Shown: positions 16,796 to 25,656 of the stretch, piece after piece
Position numbering within the stretch: position 1 is the stretch's first letter
Layout: each line of letters starts with the position of its first letter
DNA from: Limnohabitans sp. Bal53
GTDB taxonomy: Bacteria > Pseudomonadota > Gammaproteobacteria > Burkholderiales > Burkholderiaceae_C
DNA length: 64,000 nucleotides
Direction of reading: 5' to 3'
Assembly (NCBI RefSeq): GCF_003063355.1
Contig: NZ_NESH01000002.1
Location: 434,001 to 498,000 of the forward strand
Notes under the pieces: model-generated
Databases searched by the model: none
The model's input: only the letters and a program-made list of their open reading frames with translations
What the model was told of the DNA's origin: nothing
Made by a program: the position numbers and the translations under genes

Positions 16796-17971
16796 TTACA
16801 GCACTTCAAAAATGCCGCAAGCACCCATGCCGCCGCCAATGCACATGGTCACCGCCACGCGCTTGGCACCACGGCGCTTGCCTTCAATCAGGGCGTGGCC
16901 CGTCAGGCGCTGACCCGAAACGCCGTAGGGGTGTCCCACCGCAATCGCGCCGCCGTTGACGTTCAGGCGGTCGGCTGGGATGCCCAGCTTATCGCGGCAG
17001 TACAGCACCTGCACGGCAAACGCTTCGTTCAGTTCCCACAGGTCAATGTCTTGCACGGTGAAGCCCAAACGCGCCAGGGCTTTGGGCACGGCATAAACGG
17101 GGCCAATGCCCATTTCGTCAGGCTCGCAACCGGCCACGGCAAAACCGAGGAATCGGCCCATGGGTTTGAGTCCACGTTGCTCGGCCAGTTTTTCGTCCAT
17201 CAGCACACAAGCGCCTGCGCCGTCAGAGAACTGGCTGGCATTGCCCGCAGTGACCAAGCCACCCGGCAGCGCCGAGCGCAAACCGCTGATGGCTTCCACG
17301 GTGGTGCCTTCGCGCAGGCCTTCGTCCACGCTCACGGTCACTTGTTTGGTGGTCATGCCCATGACTTTGTCGATCACGCCTTGTGTGACGGTGATGGGGG
17401 CGATTTCGTCATTGAACAAACCAGCGGCTTGGGCAGCGCAGGCTTTTTGCTGACTGGCCGCACCGTAAGCATCCATCACGTCACGGCCGATTTTGTAGCG
17501 CTTGGCCACTTGTTCGGCGGTTTGCAGCATGTTCCAGTAGATCTCGGGCTTCATCTTGGCCAATGCCAAGTCTTGCATCATGTGGGTGTTCATTTCTTGC
17601 TGAACGCAAGAGATGCTTTCCACGCCACCAGCCACATAGACCTGACCTTCACCGGCGATGATGCGCTGGGCGGCCAAGGCAATGGTTTGCAAGCCAGAGG
17701 AGCAAAAACGGTTCACGGTCATGCCCGACACCGAGATGGGCAGACCGGCCTTGAGGGCGATCTGGCGGGCGATGTTGGCACCGGTGGCACCTTCGGGGCT
17801 GGCACAGCCCATGATCACGTCCTCGACTTCGGCGGCGTCAATGCCTGCGCGGGCCACGGCGTGTTGCACCGCATGGCCGCCCAAAGTGGCACCATGGGTC
17901 ATGTTGAAAGCGCCCTTCCAGCTCTTGGCCAGAGGGGTGCGTGCGGTGGAAACGATGACAGCATTCGTCAT
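16796..17971 (-). CDS. Acetyl-CoA C-acyltransferase (thiolase)
   Basis: This 391-residue thiolase cleaves 3-ketoacyl-CoA with CoA in the last step of beta-oxidation (or makes acetoacetyl-CoA). The nucleophile is Cys90 in [10 protein letters not shown], the His is in [14 protein letters not shown] near 347 and the second Cys is Cys377 in [17 protein letters not shown] is present. It lies 59 bases downstream of the FadB-like gene and is followed by a strong terminator, so the pair forms a compact fadBA-type operon under the palindrome at 20169-20192. Confidence 0.93.
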   Translation of the reverse strand: MTNAVIVSTARTPLAKSWKGAFNMTHGATLGGHAVQHAVARAGIDAAEVEDVIMGCASPEGATGANIARQIALKAGLPISVSGMTVNRFCSSGLQTIALAAQRIIAGEGQVYVAGGVESISCVQQEMNTHMMQDLALAKMKPEIYWNMLQTAEQVAKRYKIGRDVMDAYGAASQQKACAAQAAGLFNDEIAPITVTQGVIDKVMGMTTKQVTVSVDEGLREGTTVEAISGLRSALPGGLVTAGNASQFSDGAGACVLMDEKLAEQRGLKPMGRFLGFAVAGCEPDEMGIGPVYAVPKALARLGFTVQDIDLWELNEAFAVQVLYCRDKLGIPADRLNVNGGAIAVGHPYGVSGQRLTGHALIEGKRRGAKRVAVTMCIGGGMGACGIFEVL

Positions 17972-18030
17972 GATGGTCCTTTCAAGTGGGGGACAGAGCT
18001 GAAGATCTGTCCCGCCAAAAAATTAATAAA

Positions 18031-20142
18031 TCAGTTGAATGTCTTGCCTTCGGCCACCAAGCGCGCCAACAGGGGCGCGGGTTGCCAGAATTGGGCATCG
18101 TCGAGTGGGTTCTTGGCAAAGCGCTTCATGGCTTCGGCCACGTTGAACAGGCCCACGGTGTCGGCGTAGTTCATGGGGCCACCGCGCCAGAAGGGGAAGC
18201 CGTAGCCGGTGATGTAGACCATGTCGATGTCACCGGCTTTGCTGGCAATGCCTTCTTCCAGAATGTGCGCCGCCTCGTTCACCAGCGAGTACACCAAGCG
18301 CTGCACGATTTCTTCGTCTGAAATCTTGCGGGGCGTGATGCCCATGGCCGCACGGTGCTTCTCGATCATCTCGACCACCACGGCGCTGGGGATGGCGTCA
18401 CGCTTGCCGGCTTGGTAGTCGTACCAGCCTGCGCCGGTCTTTTGACCATAACGGCCCATTTCGCACAGCAAGTCAGCGGTTTTGCTGTACTTGAGGTCGG
18501 GCTTTTCGGTGTAGCGACGCTTGCGGATCGCCCAGCCGATGTCGTTGCCGGCCAAGTCGCCCATACGGAAGGGGCCCATGGCAAAGCCGAATTTCTCAAC
18601 GGCTTTGTCGACCTGCGCTGGGGTGCAGCCTTCTTCGATCAGGAAACCGGCTTGGCGGCTGTACTGCTCGATCATGCGGTTGCCAATGAAGCCATCACAC
18701 ACGCCCGAGACCACCGAGGTCTTCTTGATCTTCTTGCCGATGGCCATCACGGTGGCCAGCACGTCTTTGCCGGTTTGGGCGCCACGCACGACTTCGAGCA
18801 ATTTCATCACGTTGGCTGGGCTGAAGAAGTGCATGCCAATCACGTCTTGTGGACGTTTGGTGAAGCTGGCGATCTTGTTCACATCCAAGGTGGAGGTGTT
18901 GGACGCCAAGATAGCACCGGGCTTCATCACTTCGTCAAGCTTCTTGAAGACGGCTTCTTTCACGCCCATTTCTTCAAAAACCGCTTCGATCACCAGGTCG
19001 GCCTGGCCGATCTCGTCGTAGCTCAGCGTGGTGGACAACAGCGCCATGCGCTCGTCGTACTTTTCTTGTTTGAGCTTGCCTTTTTTGACCTGGGCTTCGT
19101 AGTTCTTGCGGATGGTGGCCACACCACGGTCCAGGGCTTCTTGCTTCATCTCCAGCATCTTGACAGGGATGCCTGCGTTCAAGAAGTTCATCGAGATGCC
19201 GCCACCCATGGTGCCGGCGCCAATGACCGCCACGGACTTGATATCGCGCTTGGGCGTGTCTTCGGGCACATCGGCAATCTTGCTGGCCGCGCGATCAGCC
19301 ATGAAGATGTGGCGCAAAGCCCGGCTTTCGGGGGTGAGCATCAGGTTCATGAAGATGTCACGCTCGAACACCATGCCGTCTTCAAACTTCTTCTTGGTGG
19401 CGGCTTCTACAGCGTCCACACACTTGACGGGCGCGGGCAGGTTTTTCGCCATGCCTTTGGCCATGTTGCGGGCAAACTGGAAGTAAGCGTCGCCTTGGGC
19501 GTGCTTGCAAGGCAGGTTGCGCACCAGGGGCAGCGGGCTGCCATCGGCGTGGGCTGCGGCGACTTTGCGGGCCAAGGCCAGGGCTTCTTCGGGCAGGCTT
19601 TCGGCCGATTGGGCCATGGCATCAAAAAGTTTCTGGCCGGGCAACATGGCCAACATTTCGCTCTTGATGGCTTCGCCGCTGACGATCATGTTGAGCGCAG
19701 GCTCCACACCGATCACGCGGGGCAGGCGCTGCGTACCGCCCGCGCCGGGAATCAGACCCAGCTTGACTTCGGGCAGTGCGACGCTGGTGCCCGGTGATGC
19801 GATGCGGTAGTGACAGCCCAAGGCCAGCTCCAATCCGCCGCCCATGGCCACCGAGTGGATGGCCGCAACCACGGGCTTGGATGAGTTTTCACACGCGCGG
19901 ATGACGCTGAGCAAATTGGGTTCTTGGATCGCTTTGGGCGAGCCAAATTCACGGATGTCCGCACCGCCCGAGAAGGCTTTGCCAGCACCCGTGATAACGA
20001 TGGATTTGACCGATGCGTCGTTGTTGGCCTTCTCCAGACCATCGGTGATGCCGATTCGGGTAGACAGGCCCAAACCGTTGACGGGCGGGTTCATCATCGT
20101 GATGACCGCGACATCACCGTGGACTTTGTATTCAGCTGTCAT
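18031..20142 (-). CDS. Fused enoyl-CoA hydratase / 3-hydroxyacyl-CoA dehydrogenase (FadB/FadJ type)
   Basis: This 703-residue multifunctional beta-oxidation enzyme has an N-terminal crotonase domain (residues 1-190: SGGADIREFG, VAMGGGLELALGCHYR, LPEVKLGLIPGAGGTQRLPR). An NAD-binding domain begins VIGAGTMGGGISMNF near 304, followed by two dehydrogenase C-terminal domains (about 480-570 and 610-700). It hydrates enoyl-CoA and oxidises the L-3-hydroxyacyl-CoA product. The length equals the family's. It forms an operon with the thiolase. A 24-base near-perfect palindrome lies 27 bases upstream of its ATG. Confidence 0.93.
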   Translation of the reverse strand: MTAEYKVHGDVAVITMMNPPVNGLGLSTRIGITDGLEKANNDASVKSIVITGAGKAFSGGADIREFGSPKAIQEPNLLSVIRACENSSKPVVAAIHSVAMGGGLELALGCHYRIASPGTSVALPEVKLGLIPGAGGTQRLPRVIGVEPALNMIVSGEAIKSEMLAMLPGQKLFDAMAQSAESLPEEALALARKVAAAHADGSPLPLVRNLPCKHAQGDAYFQFARNMAKGMAKNLPAPVKCVDAVEAATKKKFEDGMVFERDIFMNLMLTPESRALRHIFMADRAASKIADVPEDTPKRDIKSVAVIGAGTMGGGISMNFLNAGIPVKMLEMKQEALDRGVATIRKNYEAQVKKGKLKQEKYDERMALLSTTLSYDEIGQADLVIEAVFEEMGVKEAVFKKLDEVMKPGAILASNTSTLDVNKIASFTKRPQDVIGMHFFSPANVMKLLEVVRGAQTGKDVLATVMAIGKKIKKTSVVSGVCDGFIGNRMIEQYSRQAGFLIEEGCTPAQVDKAVEKFGFAMGPFRMGDLAGNDIGWAIRKRRYTEKPDLKYSKTADLLCEMGRYGQKTGAGWYDYQAGKRDAIPSAVVVEMIEKHRAAMGITPRKISDEEIVQRLVYSLVNEAAHILEEGIASKAGDIDMVYITGYGFPFWRGGPMNYADTVGLFNVAEAMKRFAKNPLDDAQFWQPAPLLARLVAEGKTFN

Positions 20143-20168
20143 GCTGGACTTCCTTTGCGTGAAAAGTT

Positions 20169-20192
20169 AAAAAAGAACGACCGTTCGTTTTT
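20169..20192. promoter_or_regulatory. Palindromic operator upstream of the FadB-like gene
   Basis: GAACG-AC-CGTTC (20175-20186) is extended by A and T runs, giving 11 of 12 symmetric pairs over 24 bases. It lies 27-50 bases before the FadB-like ATG. The size and symmetry fit a TetR-family repressor site, the type that often controls fatty-acid degradation in beta-proteobacteria. No such regulator gene is in the window. Confidence 0.6.
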
Positions 20193-20281
20193 TGCATTGT
20201 AGACACAAAAAATAGATGTCAGGCAAAAAATTTGTCGCAACAGGGACGGTGCCATGGAGCGGTACGGACCCTGCGGCTGCA

Positions 20282-20977
20282 TCAAACTTCCAGCCATTCC
20301 TTGCGGATATAGGTGTTGGCCCGCAGCTCGTCGGGTGTGCCCTGGAACACGATGGAGCCATGCCCCATGACCAAAGCACGGTCTGAAATATTCATGGCGA
20401 TGGTGAGTTTTTGCTCGATCAGCAAAACCGACACCCCTTTGGCCTTGAGGCTGTGCAGGAATTGGCCCACCAATTCCACAATTTTAGGAGCCAGGCCCTC
20501 GGTGGGCTCATCGATGATGATGAGGTCAGGATCACCCATGAGGGTGCGGCACAGTGTGAGCATTTGCTGCTCGCCGCCCGACAACACGCCAGCTTCGGTG
20601 TGCTCACGCTCTTTGAGACGTGGAAACATGGCGAACATGTCGTCAAAAGACCAACGACCGTTTTGCCCACTGCGTTTTTGACCCAGTTGCAGGTTTTGGC
20701 TCACCGTGAGTTTGGGGAAAATTTCGCGGTTTTCAGGCACATAACCCACCCCCAAGTGGGCAATTTCGTAGGCTTTTTTGCCTTGAATGGGCTGGCCTTT
20801 CCAGTCAATGCGCCCCTCGCACTCCACCAAACCCATGATGGCCTTGGCGGTGGTGGAGCGGCCTGAGCCGTTGCGGCCGAGCAAAGCCACGATCTCGCCC
20901 TGCCCCACTTCAAAATTGACGCCATGCAGCACATGGCTTTTGCCATAAAAGGCATGAAGGTTGTCGATTTGCAGCAT
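20282..20977 (-). CDS. Branched-chain-type ABC transporter, ATP-binding protein (LivF type)
   Basis: This 231-residue ATPase of an amino acid/amide/acid importer has the signature LSGGEQ at 132-137 and Walker B IIIDEP at 153-158. The Walker A motif reads GRNGSGRST (34-42), with Arg40 in place of the usual Lys; the DNA confirms it (CGC in coding sense). Its ATG overlaps the LivG-type stop by one base. It is the last gene of the unit read from 24075. The substrate of the importer is unknown; neighbouring beta-oxidation and CoA-ligase genes favour a carboxylic acid over an amino acid, by inference. Confidence 0.9.
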   Translation of the reverse strand: MLQIDNLHAFYGKSHVLHGVNFEVGQGEIVALLGRNGSGRSTTAKAIMGLVECEGRIDWKGQPIQGKKAYEIAHLGVGYVPENREIFPKLTVSQNLQLGQKRSGQNGRWSFDDMFAMFPRLKEREHTEAGVLSGGEQQMLTLCRTLMGDPDLIIIDEPTEGLAPKIVELVGQFLHSLKAKGVSVLLIEQKLTIAMNISDRALVMGHGSIVFQGTPDELRANTYIRKEWLEV

Positions 20978-21747
20978 CAGTGGCCTCCTGCTTGGCTGTC
21001 TGCGACCGGAGAGCCCAAATAAGCCTCCTGCACCTTGGCGTTGGCCCGCACGGCTTCGGGTGTGTCAAAGGCGATGACCTCGCCATACACCACCACCGCG
21101 ATCTTGTCGGCCAGGCCAAACACCACGCCCATGTCGTGTTCCACCGTGAGCAGGGTTTTGCCCACGGTGACATCCTTGATGAGCTGGATGAAACGTGAGG
21201 TCTCGCTTTTGCTCATGCCCGCCGTGGGTTCGTCCAGCAAGATCACATTCGAGCCGCTGGCGATGGTCACGCCGATTTCCAGCGCCCGCTGTTCGGCGTA
21301 GGTGAGGTTGACGGCGAGCACGTCGCGCTTTTTGTCCAGATGGATCATGTCCAGCAATTCATCGGTGCGATCGTTGGCATCTTTCAGGTTCGATAAAAAC
21401 TTGAAGAAGCTGTACTTGTAGCCCAGGCTCCAAAGCACCGCGCAGCGCAGGTTTTCGAACACGCTCAACTTGGGAAAGATGTTGGTGATCTGGAAGCTGC
21501 GCGACAGCCCCATGCGGTTGATCTCATAAGGCGTCTTGTTCTGGATGGCTTGGCCGTTGAGCAAAATCTCGCCGCTGGTGGGGCCAAAGCGACCACTGAT
21601 CAGGTTAAAAAGCGTGGACTTGCCGGCGCCGTTGGGGCCGATCACGGCCACGCGTTCACCGGACTGCACAGCCAAGTTCACGCCTCGGATGATTTCGGTC
21701 TTGCCGAAGTTCTTGCGCACGTCCTGGAGTTCAAGGGCGTAACTCAT
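20977..21747 (-). CDS. Branched-chain-type ABC transporter, ATP-binding protein (LivG type)
   Basis: This 256-residue ATPase has a normal Walker A (GPNGAGKST, 37-45), the LivG insertion after the Q-loop region (FQITNIFPKLSVFENL), a signature degenerated to LTYAEQRALEIG, and Walker B ILLDEPTAGMS. It overlaps the LivM-type stop by four bases and the LivF-type start by one. It should pair with the LivF-type subunit to power the importer. Confidence 0.92.
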   Translation of the reverse strand: MSYALELQDVRKNFGKTEIIRGVNLAVQSGERVAVIGPNGAGKSTLFNLISGRFGPTSGEILLNGQAIQNKTPYEINRMGLSRSFQITNIFPKLSVFENLRCAVLWSLGYKYSFFKFLSNLKDANDRTDELLDMIHLDKKRDVLAVNLTYAEQRALEIGVTIASGSNVILLDEPTAGMSKSETSRFIQLIKDVTVGKTLLTVEHDMGVVFGLADKIAVVVYGEVIAFDTPEAVRANAKVQEAYLGSPVADSQAGGH

Positions 21748-23036
21748 AAGGCCGTTTCCCTTCGCTTGATTTCTTTTTCGATGTCGGTCTGGATTTCACC
21801 CCAGTCGCGGGCGAACTGCCTGCGGGCCAGCTCAAACAGGCCCAGGCCCGTGAGCATGACAAAGGCCGAGCCAAACCAGCTGTCCAGGCTCTTGGCGTTG
21901 AGCGTGGCGCCCATGAACTTGACGGTGTCACCCAAAGCCGAATTGAGCTGCAAGTGATAGACCATCTCGATCATGGCCCCAGCGCCCGCGAGCATGACCA
22001 CGCCTGTGAGGCCCAAGGCCAGGTAGCTGGTCCAAATCTGACGCAACTTGCCGAACTTGGCTACCCGCAGGTTCATCATGATCAGGCTGGCAATGCCACC
22101 GGGCGCATACATGACCATGAACAAGAACACCAGGCCCAAGTACAGCAGCCAAGCCTTGGTCAACTCGGACAGCAGCACAAAGGCGATGATCATGAGCACC
22201 GCACCGATGATGGGGCCAAAGAAGAAGGTGGCGCCACCCAAAAAGGTGAACAGCAAGTACGCTCCCGAGCGGGCTGCACCCACGACTTCGGCGGTGACAA
22301 TTTCGAAATTCAAAGCCGCCAACCCACCTGCGATGCCCGCAAAAAAGCCCGAGATGATGAAGGCCATGTAGCGCACTCGCTGCGTGTTGTAGCCGATGAA
22401 CTCGACGCGCTCAGGGTTGTCGCGCACGGCATTCAAAATCCGGCCCAGCGGCGTTTGCGTGAAGGCGTACATGAGCGCCACACACACAAAGGTGTAGGCC
22501 GCGATCAGGTAATACACCTGGATTTGCGGGCCGTAGGTGATGCCGAAAAATCGCTCTCCGGCCACACGGTCGCCCGAGACGCCCGCCTCGCCACCGAAAA
22601 ATTCAGAGAACATCAGCGACATGGCGAACACCAGCTCGGCAACACCTAAGGTGATCATGGCAAAGGTGGTGCCGGATTTTCGGGTGGTGACCCAGCCCAG
22701 CAAAATAGCAAAGCCCATTCCAGTCAGGCCGCCAACGATGGGCAAAAGACTTACGGGCAAGTGGAGCTTTCCAGCCGTGACCGCGTTCAGCGCGTGCATG
22801 GCCATGTAGGAGCCCAACCCTGTGTAGACCGCGTGGCCAAAACTGAGCATGCCACCCTGCCCCAACAAGATGTTGTAAGACAGGCAAGCAATGATGGCGA
22901 TGCCCATTTGCGCCAGCATGGTGACCGACAAGTTGTTGGTGAACACCAAAGGCGCGAAGATCAGCACGAGCGCAAACAAGCTCCAGATGACCCAACGGCC
23001 CACGTTGTAAGATTTGAATTTATAAACAGCAGCCAT
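21744..23036 (-). CDS. Branched-chain-type ABC transporter permease (LivM type)
   Basis: This is a 430-residue inner-membrane permease. Hydrophobic segments run through residues 15-300, with the family region LSYNILLGQGGMLSFGHAVYTGLGSY, then further helices to about 375 and a charged cytoplasmic C-terminus (QTDIEKEIKRRE). It has about 100 residues more than a typical LivM (about 320), forming extra helices after residue 330. It is followed at four-base overlap by the LivG-type gene and begins four bases after the LivH-type stop. Confidence 0.92.
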   Translation of the reverse strand: MAAVYKFKSYNVGRWVIWSLFALVLIFAPLVFTNNLSVTMLAQMGIAIIACLSYNILLGQGGMLSFGHAVYTGLGSYMAMHALNAVTAGKLHLPVSLLPIVGGLTGMGFAILLGWVTTRKSGTTFAMITLGVAELVFAMSLMFSEFFGGEAGVSGDRVAGERFFGITYGPQIQVYYLIAAYTFVCVALMYAFTQTPLGRILNAVRDNPERVEFIGYNTQRVRYMAFIISGFFAGIAGGLAALNFEIVTAEVVGAARSGAYLLFTFLGGATFFFGPIIGAVLMIIAFVLLSELTKAWLLYLGLVFLFMVMYAPGGIASLIMMNLRVAKFGKLRQIWTSYLALGLTGVVMLAGAGAMIEMVYHLQLNSALGDTVKFMGATLNAKSLDSWFGSAFVMLTGLGLFELARRQFARDWGEIQTDIEKEIKRRETAL

Positions 23037-23040
23037 GTCT

Positions 23041-24075
23041 TTAAGTCTCGCGGGTACCCAAAAGGCCTTTGGGCCGGAAGATCAGGATCAACACCAGGAA
23101 CAGGTAAGGCAAGATCGGCGCCATCTGTGACAGCGTGAGTTTGGCAAAAGTATTCTCTTGTGTCGCAGCCGAAACCGACACGCCCAGGTCTTGAGCCAAG
23201 GAGAGAAAGGAGTAGTCGATGGCCACGGCAAAGGTCTGGATCACGCCAATCAGCACAGAGGCTAAAAATGCGCCAGACAAAGAGCCCATGCCGCCCACCA
23301 CCACAACCACAAAGATGACCGAACCCACCGTGGCGGCCATGGCAGGCTCGGTGACAAAGGTGCTGCCGCCGATCACGCCAGCCAAGCCAGCCAGGCCTGT
23401 GCCAGCGCCAAACACCAGCATGAACACGCGTGGCACGTTGTGACCCAGCGACTCCACCATCTCGGGATGCGTCAAGGCGGCTTGAATCACCAAGCCAATG
23501 CGGGTGCGGGTGAGCAGCAGCCACAAACCCAACAACATCAACAATGCCACCAGCATCATGAACGCTCGGGTTGCAGGAAATGGTGAACACACGAGACGAA
23601 TGGCGGCATCAGCCGCTGTACACATCTCTGCGGGTGCAGCCCCCCAAACCATGCTCAGACCATTGACTGAATGGTTGATCAGGGTGAAGGCCGAATGCCG
23701 AAGAATGTCTGGTGGCGTGAACTCCACTGCGGTGCGGCCCCACAAGAGCTGAACCAGTTCGACGATGACGTACGACAGTCCGAAAGTGACCAAGAGCTCT
23801 GGCACATGGCCAAACGGATGGACTTTACGCAGTGTGATGCGTTCAAACAGCGCACCACAAACACCAACCAGCAAGGGCGCGATGACCAATGCGGGCCAAA
23901 ATCCGACAAGCTCTGTCAGGCTGTAGCCAAAGTAAGCACCAATCATGTAAAAGCTGGCATGCGCAAAGTTGAGCACCCCCATCATGCTGAAAATCAGCGT
24001 CAGGCCGGAGCTGAGCATGAAGAGCAACAACCCGTAACTGAGGCCGTTGAGCATGGAGATGATGAAAAACTCCAT
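23041..24075 (-). CDS. Branched-chain-type ABC transporter permease (LivH type)
   Basis: This is a 344-residue inner-membrane permease with the LivH pattern GLTLIFSMMGVLNFAHASFYM near the start and VVGGMGSLSGAFLASVLIGV near residue 270. ATG 24075 is chosen because GGAAAG precedes it by a good distance and MEFFIISMLNGLSYG is the family start; upstream codons have no support. A segment of about 35 residues around 165-195, with three Cys/Met-rich turns, is longer than in typical 290-310 residue members. It is the first gene after the terminator that follows the binding-protein gene. Confidence 0.92.
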   Translation of the reverse strand: MEFFIISMLNGLSYGLLLFMLSSGLTLIFSMMGVLNFAHASFYMIGAYFGYSLTELVGFWPALVIAPLLVGVCGALFERITLRKVHPFGHVPELLVTFGLSYVIVELVQLLWGRTAVEFTPPDILRHSAFTLINHSVNGLSMVWGAAPAEMCTAADAAIRLVCSPFPATRAFMMLVALLMLLGLWLLLTRTRIGLVIQAALTHPEMVESLGHNVPRVFMLVFGAGTGLAGLAGVIGGSTFVTEPAMAATVGSVIFVVVVVGGMGSLSGAFLASVLIGVIQTFAVAIDYSFLSLAQDLGVSVSAATQENTFAKLTLSQMAPILPYLFLVLILIFRPKGLLGTRET

Positions 24076-24167
24076 AAGAAACTTTCCAGGCCCGTGTGGG
24101 CCTAACTGCGTTACTGAAAGTAGGTTTGCACAAGCCAACCTAGCAAAGACTTAAAAAATCAGAAGTC

Positions 24168-24201
24168 AAAAAAAAGCCCGAAAAACATCTGTTGATCGGG
24201 C
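24168..24201 (-). terminator. Rho-independent terminator between binding protein and permease genes
   Basis: On the minus strand GCCCGA pairs with TCGGGC around a 14-base loop, followed by eight T. It lies 84 bases past the binding-protein stop and before the LivH-type gene. Incomplete termination here would give more binding protein than membrane subunits. Confidence 0.8.
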
Positions 24202-24284
24202 CAGCCCGCACCCTCACATGAACCGTGATGAACGCAAAGCGCGCCATCACAGTCAAGAAAGTTGGGGCTATGAGAGGCCTGGCA

Positions 24285-25517
24285 TTAACCAGGACGCTTC
24301 ATTTGGCAGCTGGTGGGTGTGCTGGCCACGTAAGCAGGGATGTCTTTGACTGGGGCCAAAGTCATGCCTGTTTTTTCTGGGCTGTATGGAAACTTCTTGT
24401 CCGCCTTTTGCCACACGGTCATGTACAAGGGCTGCTGCAGCTGGTGGTCCGTCTTGCGCATTTGCACTTCACCATTGAAGGTGTTGAAGGTCAAACCCTC
24501 CAGGGCTGCCGCAACCTTGACGGGATCTGTTGACTTGGCCTTGGCCATCGCAGCGCCGAGCGATTCGTAAATGCGGATGACAGAATGCGTGTAAAAGTCA
24601 TCGTTAAAACGCTTTTGGAATTCAGCAGCCCACTTGTCCATTTGACCGCCCATGTTGTAGTGACCATAGGCAATTTGGTAAACACGTCCGGCACCATTTT
24701 GACCTAATGCCGTAGGTGTGCCGGTCACACCGGTGTAGTAGGTGTAGAACTTGCCGTTGTAACCGCCTTCATTAGCCGCTTTCACCAACAAGGCCAGGTC
24801 AGAACCCCAGTTGCCAGTGATCACAGTGTCAGCGCCAGAGGCCTTGATCTTGGCAATGTAAGGAGAAAAGTCGCGAACCTGGGCAAGTGGATGCAGGTCT
24901 TCGCCGACGATCTGCACATCTGGGCGCTTGCGTGCCAAGTTCTCTTTGGCGAACTTGGCAACTTGGTGGCCATGGGAGTAATTTTGATTGAACAGGTAGA
25001 CTTTTTGAATGTCTTTTTTGTCCGCCATGAACGAGGTCATGGCCTCAATTTTCATGGATGTGTCTGCATCAAAACGGAAATGCCAATAGCTGCATTTCGC
25101 ATTGGTCAAGTCTGGATCCACCGCCGAGTGGTTCAAGAAAATCACTTCCTTGCCGGGGTTGCGAGCGTTGTGCTTGTTGACGGCATCCACCAGCGCACCA
25201 GCGATACCGGAGCTGTTGCCCTGTGTGATGTAGCGAACACCTTGGTCCATGGCTGCTTTGAGCGCGTTCAGGCTTTCAGCAGGGCTCAATTTGTTGTCGA
25301 TGCCAATGACCTCAAACTTGACGCCAGCAGGGTTGGTCTTGCTGAATTTTTCGGCAAAAAACTGGAAGCTCTTGAGCTGGTTGCTGCCCACGGGGGCCAT
25401 CAGGCCAGACAATGGATCAATCCAAGCAATTTTGACGGTCTCGCCCTTTTGCGCGTAAGCGCCCATGGAACAAGCGGCCAAGGCGGCTGCGGCGATCAAA
25501 CGGTGGGTGGTTTTCAT
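24285..25517 (-). CDS. Branched-chain-type ABC transporter substrate-binding protein
   Basis: This 410-residue periplasmic binding protein of the LivJ-like type I fold has a signal peptide that probably ends at AYA (residue 22). The mature protein begins VKIAWIDPLSGLMAPVG and includes GIDNKLSPAESLNALK and QGNSSGIAGALVDAVN, which correspond to ligand-pocket loops in this family. It is first in the importer cluster. Ligand cannot be deduced from sequence; relatives bind amino acids, amides, aromatic acids or urea. Confidence 0.92.
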   Translation of the reverse strand: MKTTHRLIAAAALAACSMGAYAQKGETVKIAWIDPLSGLMAPVGSNQLKSFQFFAEKFSKTNPAGVKFEVIGIDNKLSPAESLNALKAAMDQGVRYITQGNSSGIAGALVDAVNKHNARNPGKEVIFLNHSAVDPDLTNAKCSYWHFRFDADTSMKIEAMTSFMADKKDIQKVYLFNQNYSHGHQVAKFAKENLARKRPDVQIVGEDLHPLAQVRDFSPYIAKIKASGADTVITGNWGSDLALLVKAANEGGYNGKFYTYYTGVTGTPTALGQNGAGRVYQIAYGHYNMGGQMDKWAAEFQKRFNDDFYTHSVIRIYESLGAAMAKAKSTDPVKVAAALEGLTFNTFNGEVQMRKTDHQLQQPLYMTVWQKADKKFPYSPEKTGMTLAPVKDIPAYVASTPTSCQMKRPG

Positions 25518-25549
25518 TCAAGGTCTCCTGCGTTGTGAATTGAAACAAG

Positions 25550-25567
25550 ATCAGCGTAACCGCTGAT
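25550..25567. promoter_or_regulatory. Short inverted repeat before the binding-protein gene
   Basis: ATCAGCG-TAAC-CGCTGAT is a perfect 7-bp inverted repeat 33 bases upstream of the ATG. It could be an operator or a leader hairpin. No regulator is adjacent. Confidence 0.35.
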
Positions 25568-25656
25568 GAAACAAATGCGCTCGGGGTTTGTCCCTAAGTC
25601 GTATCACCCGCGCGACTTGCACGGGTCACGCGATGAGCACGAGCACTGGATGTGCT

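Noticed and set aside
25550..25567. Rho-independent terminator upstream of the binding-protein gene
   Set aside because: The hairpin has no T run and lies before, not after, a coding region.
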